Positions 56,266 through 64,000 of a stretch of 64,000 bases of DNA are shown here, piece by piece (within the stretch, counting starts at the first letter, position 1; each line of letters opens with the position of its first letter). Origin of the DNA: Sweltsa coloradensis (taxonomy: Eukaryota > Arthropoda > Insecta > Plecoptera > Chloroperlidae). The stretch covers positions 496,001 to 560,000 of the forward strand of contig JAMZAV010000636.1 in the NCBI GenBank assembly GCA_024449915.1, written 5' to 3'. The notes beneath the pieces are model-generated. The model saw only the letters and a list, made by a program, of their open reading frames with translations. It searched no databases and had not been told where the DNA came from. Position numbers and translations under genes: made by a program.

Positions 56266-57454
56266 CGCAAGAGGGGTTGACAGATCATAGCGCACGTCAA
56301 TAAACCACGGCTAGGGGGACGAGACAATAGGAAGTTGTGTAATTAAACAGGTGTATTTTCCCTCGCGTAATGACTAGTTAATATTACGCAAACTTCCGGT
56401 GTAGCTTCCCAGTGTGTAGTCGGGAATGTCGGGGGGCGAGGGGGGCACAGGTGAAGGTGAGTCAGATCAAGTGACACCACCACCCGTCAGATGAAACACG
56501 AGCGGAGGTGTGACTTGTTTAGGCTTCATTTGGACATTTATTAATACTTTGTTTATTGGATGCAAGACTGCAGGCCTCGAATCTTGTAATTCGATTGTTG
56601 TATTGTGTTTGGTAGGTTTGCGGTGACGGTGACTGTGTTTTATGTATGTGAGTGTGTATGCGTGTGCGTACTGCGTAACTGTGTGTTTGTGTATAAGTGT
56701 GTACGAATGTGTGTGTGACTGTGTTTTATGTATTAGTTGAATTTAGTTTACACAAACACAGTGTAATTCATTATTATCTGTGATATGAGTGTGTGTGACA
56801 GTGCGTGTGCATCCAAATGTGTATGCACGTGTGTGACTGTGCGAGTGAGTACATGGTGTATGCGTGTGTAATATGTAAATGTGTGCGAGTGGCTATTGCG
56901 CCAGGCAATACAAGGCTTTAGCGATCAATTAAAATGAATTATTAACCACGACGATGCTCGAATTCAGAGCGCTAGACAAGCCTACACAGCGATCACGCCA
57001 CCCTACATGTTTGTATTACTTGAGCAAATAAAATCACTTGGTTGACATAATGTAATACACATTCTCTATAGTTATGAGCTAGACGACACAGAAGAGTAAA
57101 CAGTGTTATGGGATCTACCCCTATAGGATTACACTGGGCAACTTTATAGCCATTAGATTAATAATTAGTGTTGGTTGTGTTCCTGACGCCAATGCAGAAG
57201 GTCTAGCGTTCGTATATCGGTTCCAGTTCGGACTCGAGTTTGGACTTATCATGAAAGCAATAATATGATGATTTGTCAAAAATGATTTATTTAGTCTATC
57301 CATGAATTCAGTATGTGAGCCCACACAAGAAATAATAAAAACTGGACATTTTATTAATGTCTTCTCCCTGCAATTTTCTTATTTTTCCTAGCCAGCGGTT
57401 TAGCCGAGGTCGTTTAACCGGTTCCTACTCGAATACCGAAGATAAGCAGAATCG
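56266..57454. other. Intergenic stretch, TG-rich
   Basis: 56600-56900 is a diverged GTGTGT-rich segment. Near 57191, CCAATGCAGAAGGTC resembles a SINE head relic. No gene seen. Confidence 0.5.
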
Positions 57455-57790
57455 GGCGTGATGAGGGGTAGAGTGGGTGCCCGCTTGGCCTTAAAACTCA
57501 CGTATACCGCTGGTTAGAGCAGATGGAGGGTTCGAGAACGATTGTAACGGCTTCGTTCTCCTCGACGTCTGCTCCGCAGTCCGGGTTAATGGAGGAACCT
57601 ATATGACTATCAAGGTTACACCGTCCTTTCGGATGGGACGCTAAGCCGTTGGTCCCCTTGGTACTTTTTGAAAGGAGTTGGCTACGTGCCGGTACCGGGT
57701 TTCCCCTCCACCCTTCTGTTCATACTTCATCCTCATTGATCACCACTCATCGTCTCGAATCGCCAAAGTGCATTAATATGAGACGTTAAA
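57455..57790 (+). mobile_element. SINE-like repeat, partner of 34693-34984
   Basis: It contains GGGTAGAGTGGGTGCCCGC, GATGGAGGGTTCGAG, GGATGGGACGCTAAGCCGTT and an end GAGACGTTAAAC followed by (CAAT)n. Such a tail fits a retroposed element. Confidence 0.7.
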
Positions 57791-58399
57791 CAATATCCAA
57801 TCAATCAATCAAACCAACGGCGGAAAGCCTGATCCAAATAAATGTAAGGACAGAAGAATAATATAACCTGGATTAATTCCGAGCAGATTTTCTTTGTTGA
57901 GTTACGAAGTCGGGTCTTGCGTGGCTCTTCAGACTGAGAAGCAGTTTTTATAACAGTTTAAATGTAGCAAAGTATAATAATTACTGTTTCAAATTCATCT
58001 AATCGACCCTTTCCATCCCTACACGCTACGAAGAGCAAGTCATAAATAGGATGTGGCCTTCAGCTCGCTATAAACTATGCAGCAGTCCCTGGCAGACTGT
58101 CATTAGGATAAGGGGTAATGTATGATGCAGCTTCTGTCTGTATTTGTTGTATCATACTCAATCTTCTGTTTTGGGGAATGGTCGTGGGGCTCGAAGCCTC
58201 TCCCCTGGTATTTTTAGTGCCTGGTGCGAAGCACCTATAACTAAAAATCTAATGTGTGCCAGAGTTGGGCGATGGATACTTTCGTTTTCAAGTTTAGAGC
58301 TCTTTTGCTCGGATCTCGGATACAGAATATTGGATAATAGTATTTTCCATTTTTATTATAAAACATATTTCCAATAAGCGGATGAACACCTACGGTTAA

Positions 58400-58422
58400 G
58401 GAGGGGGGGGGGGGGGGGGCGG
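58400..58422 (+). repeat. G-run
   Basis: A run of about 19 G bases interrupted by little else. Confidence 0.9.
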
Positions 58423-58609
58423 AGGGAGCGATGTGACAATTGTAAAAGTTGTAGGTTACTAATGTATACATTGTGTGTGAATGTGTGTATACGTGTATAC
58501 ATGAATGAATGTATGTATATGTACACATTTTAAAAAAAATTTTGTAATGTTTTCAATTTAATTTGTTTTGTAATTTTTCTATAAAAAAAACTATGAGGAG
58601 TGTCCCAAA

Positions 58610-59345
58610 AAAATGAATCACTCTACACTCAAACTCATCTCACATAACACTACTCACTACAGACACACAATACACTTACTCTACACTACTCTCACTCTAA
58701 CACTTCTTTCACTGTACACTCACACAACACGACTCCAATAATTCTACATTGACTGACACTAACACTATACTCTATTCACTCTACACACTTCTCAGTTCTC
58801 TCTACATTTACACTGCACTTTACACTCTCTTTTCACTCTACACTCTTCTCACTACACTTATACCTCACTCTACTCTCACACTCACACAACACTCTACTTA
58901 CTACACTCAATCTGCACATACCATACACTAACTCTATACTCTATTCACTCTACACTCTTCTCACTACACTCACACAACACTACTTACTACACTCTGCACC
59001 TTCTATACACACAACTTTACTGTTTTGTGCCCTAAAGCCCCAACTAACTAACTAACTTCTATACACACACTCTATTCTATTCACTCTGACTCTTCTCAGT
59101 CTCACTACACCCACATTTCACTCTACTCTCACTATGTTCACTCACACAACACTCTACTCCAATTCTACATTCATTCTACACACTTCTCACTACACTCAAA
59201 CTGTACTTACTATACACGCAAACAACAGTCTACTCAATCTACACTCACACACCACTCTACTTACTACACTCACTCTGCACTTACTATACACTCACTCTTT
59301 TCACACTCTACACTCTTCTCATTACACTCATAATGTACTTATTTT
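58610..59345 (+). repeat. CACTCTA/CACTACA low-complexity block
   Basis: About 730 bp built from variants of CACTCTACACTC, TTCTCACTACACT and ACACAACACTC, almost free of G. It resembles a much diverged simple satellite. Its open frames are artefacts. Confidence 0.9.
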
Positions 59346-60313
59346 CGACGTAGCATTTGTAATTGTGTTTTACTGTTAATGCGTATAATATTGATATCCC
59401 CAATGAATAACTACTAAATAAATTGAAGTATAAAGGTTAATTGCTTCGAAATGTCATAGTATTATTAATAATAGCAGCAGACAGACAGTCAGTCAAATCG
59501 ACTGCCTTCAAATCATCAACGTTTCCAAAAAATCTTCATTGGTCGATACTAGTTGTTTATTTATTCATATCCTGTGAGCCTAATGACATGGCCGCGGCGA
59601 TTACGTGGGGTCAAGTGGCGCGCCCACTGGGGGAAGATAATACTATAATAATTAGCTCCGTCCTTACGCGTCCACCTGCACCAAGTCGATAGTTTCCCAC
59701 GCCCTTTGACGGGACGCTGCTCGTAATGTCACTCGCTGACCGTTAGTTCGTTCATTCGTTGCCTCAACCCGTAAACAAAGTTGAACACAAAGGACGTTAT
59801 ATCCGCATTGATCACGCGTTCCAGCTTTGTGAAGCGCCATTCTTCGCCACCCCTGACGTCGAGGTCATTTAGAGGGGGGTGACAGAAGCCGAACGTATAA
59901 TTCCAAAACGAGTTGAATAAATATATTATTCTCTTAGAAGCGATTATTACTGTTTCCGTCGAATACTTGGATAAGTCTTCCCGGAGTACTTAAAGAAATT
60001 ACATTTTTTTTAAATGTAAATTTGTAGATACTTTCCTGAATATAGGAAGTCAAACATGAATATTGAACAAAAAAATAAATGTGTATTTTTTGTTCACTAA
60101 AGTTTCCTTCACTTAGAATCACTCCTCCTACATCGTTGCATTTGTTTTAAGACTATATCAATGTTGCTATTCCAGGAACAAGGATGAAGAATAGAGGTTC
60201 GAACACAAGCCCTTTAGGTTTTTGTGGCCATGGGCGTCCATCTTTTACTTTCTCCACGGGGGTAAATTACAGATTTTGTCATTATTCAGTAGTTTCAGGA
60301 GTAAGAATTAATA
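59346..60313. other. Intergenic stretch, nothing recognised
   Basis: 59620-59870 is somewhat GC-rich with GGCGCGCC and TCATTCGTTGCC words. No gene identified. Confidence 0.4.
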
Positions 60314-60700
60314 CTAGACTGCTTCACGAACACTGTTAAGAGTCGCGTTGATAGATGAGCGATTTTGGTTTACAGACAGTCATATTTTTATATGCTTTTT
60401 CATCTAGATTCGTTTTGATATTTTAAACACAGAATCGAGTAGTTCCAACTTCCAAGTTGTGAAAATCTTCATAGATTTCCAACCAACCAGTAAATAAATT
60501 CAAATTTGCATCTTGTCTACACCTGTTTGAATTTCCTTTGCGACAAAAAAGTAAGACTGCTAAAGCCATATTTCTATTTCGATTCATATTGATTCAAATT
60601 TTTATCATGAACACAGGTTTTGAGTAACAGCTTCGATGGTTCCCTGAAAATGCCTTTAAGTGCTTTACTAAAAAATTGATTATTAGCTCAAAATGTTGTT
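60314..60700 (-). mobile_element. HINE-like 3' end, divergent subfamily
   Basis: On the minus strand it reads GCTCATCTATCAACGCG and ends GTTCGTGAAGCAGTCTAG, followed by T. It parallels the 3' end of the 7.9-kb element. The 5' limit is not clear. Confidence 0.5.
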
Positions 60701-61105
60701 GTTCGACGGTAGGTGCCTCATTGTATAGTAAATCAATTAAAGAAAATACAACCTTTTTATCTACACCTAAACAAAGTTAAATGTTACGACGTCGACGTCT
60801 ATAGTTTTTCCAGTTCATTCGTGCGTGCTTTCCGATTTTTAAACTAGGAAATAATGACACGACGAAGTAAATAGACATAGATGTGTCTGACGAGACGAGA
60901 CTGGCGTCGTCTATACGGCTGGGGCTCGCACTTTATTGAAGTTGAAGGTCATTAGCATTTCCCCCTCTATTCTTTTTTTAAACACATTCCTGTAAATATG
61001 TTTACATTAATATTATTTACTCTTATGTTTTGTTGTACTTATTTTTATTTTTTTAATTTTTTTTTTTACAGTCAAAATATTTATTTGAAATAAATAATTG
61101 AACGA

Positions 61106-62062
61106 GTGAGCGCAGCGAACGTAGTGATTTCCATTCGACTTAAACGGCCCTTTTATGTTTTTCTGCGTGCGTGTGTGTGTGTGTACGTTGAAAATCAGCC
61201 GAATCGCTGAACAGATTGCGCTGAAATTTTAAACAGACATCCGGTACGAGTTTATTGAGAACTGCTAACAAAATCAGCAAGATTCATTGCGATTTAAACC
61301 TACAAGAAATGATAAACTGAAAAATAGACTTCCAATGTTTAGAAATTATTTTATGTTTTAGATTTTGAAAAGATATTTTTTGTTTGTTTTTCGCCTGGCC
61401 GTGAAATGCCGTGCCCATGCAAGGTCAGTCGAATGTTGGACGTCAAGGTACCCCCAAATTCCGCTCGTAGATTGAGTAAACCTTGCAATATTTTCACGTA
61501 TTTCGTACTGGCTATGTTTACCATAGTAGGCCCTATTGCCACAGATGATGGACTACACTGCGTTATATGCATTTCAAAACAATTTTAATTATTTTTGAAA
61601 TACAATCTAGAAATTACAAAATCTTTCCCGACCAGGGGATTGAACCCACGTCTCCCACATTTCGGCTACAAGGGCAATTTAGCCAACTAGACTAGGGAAA
61701 CGCCAAAGTCGTAGATGGACGAGTGAGCGAGACATGTGGTGAGTACCCGGGAACATTTGCATTTAAGTTTGATAATTATATTCGTATAAATAATAGGGTA
61801 TTGGTGGAAATCACTGTGCCGGAGGTTGCTGTTGTTGGCAGTCTTCAACTGAATATTCCGTGTGACTGCCGGGTCTTGCTGAATGGTAGATTGTTGGTCC
61901 GGGAGTTGTGTAAAAGTTTAGGCCATAGTTTAGGCCAAAATGCTCCACTATAGCCTATGATAGGCTAGGGAGGCCTAAGGTAAGGGGAAGAAAAGAAATG
62001 TTACCGGGTACTCAACACATGGCTCACTCACTCGTCTAACAACGACTTTGGCGTTTCCCTAG
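61106..62062 (+). mobile_element. HINE-like element with a palindromic 3' part
   Basis: The 5' tip TGAACGAGTGAGCGCAGCG and 3' end GTCTAACAACGACTTTGGCG, then TTTCCCTAG, flank the element, with T on both sides. The last 371 bp (61692-62062) begin with an inverted copy of the 3' end (CTAGGGAAACGCCAAAG), so the region folds back over about 60 bp with GAGTACCCGG inside. A tRNA-like B-box relic (GGTTCAATCCC, reverse strand) lies at about 61630. Confidence 0.6.
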
Positions 62063-62360
62063 TTAATGTTACATAGGCCTACAGAAATAAACCTAACAAG
62101 AAAATAATCAAAAAACCCACAAAGCCTGAAAAAATAAATCGGAAAACATTGTCAAAAGGTGTCTGAAAGAAGATAAGATTTTAGTTCAGTTTTAATTTTT
62201 GAAATGTTAGACAAGGTTTGTGATATATTTGTTTTATTGTTTATCACCATATAATTATTTGTTAATTAGGTATATTAATGTAATTTTAATGTTTACTTTA
62301 TTTATATATTAAAGTAGGATTGTCTATGTAAAATGGTACTTGTGCTGTACTAGATTCTCA

Positions 62361-62362
<2 letters not shown>

Positions 62363-62429
<67 letters not shown>

Positions 62430-62480
62430 ATCAATCAATCAATCAATAATAATAAATCAATCAATAAATAAATAAATAAA
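62363..62480 (+). repeat. (AAAT)n and (AATC)n microsatellite
   Basis: About 20 AAAT units, then AATC variants. Confidence 0.95.
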
Positions 62481-62864
62481 AACATTCTGTCCGATAATAC
62501 GCATTTTTGCGAGAAGTTTCTGAAATTCATAAGCAGATAGAAAGCAAACAACATGTAGTAACATTATTAAAAATGAAACTATATAACAGGTAGTAACGTT
62601 GTAAATAAAAATCATTGGACTTTCCACTGTTATTAATATTTTTATTGTAGTAACATGTCGCGACGACGACGACTCGTGACACGAGAGCGCTTGTACTTCG
62701 AGAGTTTCATGACGTCTCAGCCGCCTAGGTGAACAAAGTATGTTATGCATGCTGTATTTTGTCTGCATTTGTTTATTTGTTGCTTATTTTTTTTCCACAA
62801 CAAGATATCATGCGAGGATGGCAGAAAAGAGCAGCTCCACACACACTCGGTGACTGCCAACCAA

Positions 62865-63810
62865 CTAGGAAAACGCTAAAGTCCCGTCGCGTTGTTGAGC
62901 GAGCACCGGTACGTGCAACACGACCCGAGTACGACATTCCCATAATGTTACATACCAATAAGTCTTTAAGGTCTTGACCAATTTAGCTGAAAATTTGTAA
63001 AATAGAAGAGAATGGATAAAATCCACCGCCATCTAGAGGACCTTGACATCATTCCTCTGGGAAAACTATTTTAACCCTTGATTACTTCTAGGTGGCAGTG
63101 CATAGTGACCAGAATTCTCGTGCAACTTTTCGTTGCCATGGTAACGTTACTTTTGTTAAAATGTAATTTCTATCTACACTACTTATCGGATCAAAATAAA
63201 ATTAACATATTCGTGACCGGACGGACATTCTAAATGATTTGGCTACCTCAGATTTTGTCGCCGTTCAGTTTTTAAAAAAACTTTAGATTAACTTTAATGT
63301 AACTTTATAACTTTTTGAACGATTTTACCACAATGGCATTCAATCGGGAACGAAGCTTGCGGATGGTCAAAATTTCAACTCGATCCGAGCCTCCGTTCGA
63401 CCGCTATCATGAGCCAAAAAAGCTGCGCGACTTTCCGTTGCCATGGTAACGGTACTTTGTTATAATGTAATTTCCATCTACACTACTTATCGGATCAAAA
63501 TAAAATTAACATATTCGTGACCGGACGGACATTCTAAATGATTTGGTCACCTCAGATTTTGTCGCTGTTTAGTTTTAAAAAAAACTTTCGTTTAACTTTA
63601 ATGTAACTTTTTAACTTTTTGAACGATTTTGCCACAAAACTATACAGCAACCCGCATAGTTGGTATGTACATGTGTGCAAAATTTCAGGTCGATCAGAGA
63701 AACGGTGCGACCTGTATCGAAGCAGTAACAGAAAAAAACAAAAAAACAAACAAAAAAAACAGACATTCGAGCCATAAGAGTCAAGTGGAGACGCTCGCTT
63801 CGCTCGCTCA
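62865..63810 (-). mobile_element. HINE-like element, TTGAGCGAGC type
   Basis: The minus strand has 5' TGAGCGAGCGAAGCGAGCG and 3' GCTCGCTCAACAACGC, loop, TTTAGCGTTTTCCTAG. Two related blocks of about 370 bp (63120-63340 and 63430-63600) with GTTGCCATGGTAACG and CTACACTACTTATCGGATC form an internal tandem duplication. This copy lacks the tRNA-like array seen at 27721-29095. Confidence 0.82.
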
Positions 63811-63828
63811 ATAAACAAAAAATATTAA

Positions 63829-63906
63829 CTAGGAAAACGCTCAGTTGGACGCGTTGTTGAGCGAGCACCGGTACGTGCAACATGACCCGAGTACGACATT
63901 CCCATA
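63829..63906 (-). mobile_element. HINE 3'-end fragment
   Basis: It is the 78-bp 3' terminus of the same family, 18 bp from the previous element. Its hairpin loop differs (AACGC-GTCCAACTGA-GCGTT). Confidence 0.75.
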
Positions 63907-64000
63907 AGACCCACCACACAGTGTAGGCCTACCTGGATATTGACATTATTTGTACACTTTACTATTCCAACATCTTTGCATTGTACTAATTCACGTCATG

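Noticed and set aside
55743..56266. Long open frames on both strands (169 and 163 codons)
   Set aside because: They are produced by the 72-bp minisatellite; the period is a multiple of three and both strands are equally open.

Overview
Eukaryotic (metazoan) genomic window with one host gene and a very dense load of transposable elements. The host gene is DNA polymerase beta (POLB). It lies on the minus strand, and its complete 340-codon reading frame can be reconstructed from six exons between 54718 (ATG) and 12293 (stop). Long introns, Penelope, hAT and LINE relics, Helentron-type elements and many copies of the palindrome TAGGCCTA suggest a marine invertebrate, perhaps an echinoderm or another non-vertebrate deuterostome. 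I cannot fix the phylum from this sequence.

Layout. 1-12292, downstream of POLB: a TTAA-flanked element, a hAT copy with a broken transposase inside a palindromic element, a 5'-truncated Penelope-like retroelement with RT and GIY-YIG fragments and a hammerhead-like motif, several hAT-type MITEs with perfect 8-bp target duplications, and a tRNA-headed SINE. 12293-54718, POLB: introns of 8.7, 11.0, 11.7, 0.58 and 9.5 kb, almost wholly made of nested repeats. 54719-64000, upstream of POLB: a short GC-rich promoter-like stretch, then more transposons, a 72-bp minisatellite and a CACTCTA-like low-complexity block.

The main repeat system is a group of non-autonomous elements that I interpret as Helentron-associated (HINE-like). 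They share a 3' end reading AACGC-loop-GCGTT-TTCCTAG, an asymmetric inverted repeat (at the 5' tip, and just inside the 3' hairpin), insertion between two Ts without target duplication, and in some subfamilies internal tandem repeats. At least ten copies are present. One 3'-end hairpin recurs with changed loops, and one insertion can be compared with an empty site inside the window (34.4 kb versus 36.87/37.48 kb).

The most unusual object is at 27688-29481. A HINE-like element carries a 300-bp tandem array, and each unit holds a 72-nt tRNA-like cloverleaf (anticodon-loop position GGA in a class-I, Glu/Gly-like body) with A and B boxes and a T-run terminator. A sixth, isolated copy at 44506-44577 shows a compensatory change in the anticodon stem. 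The element is itself nested in a hAT remnant (26345-31888) together with another HINE and a 2.2-kb perfect-shape palindrome.

Most other open frames in the window are chance frames or repeat shadows. I found no second host gene, rRNA or CRISPR array.
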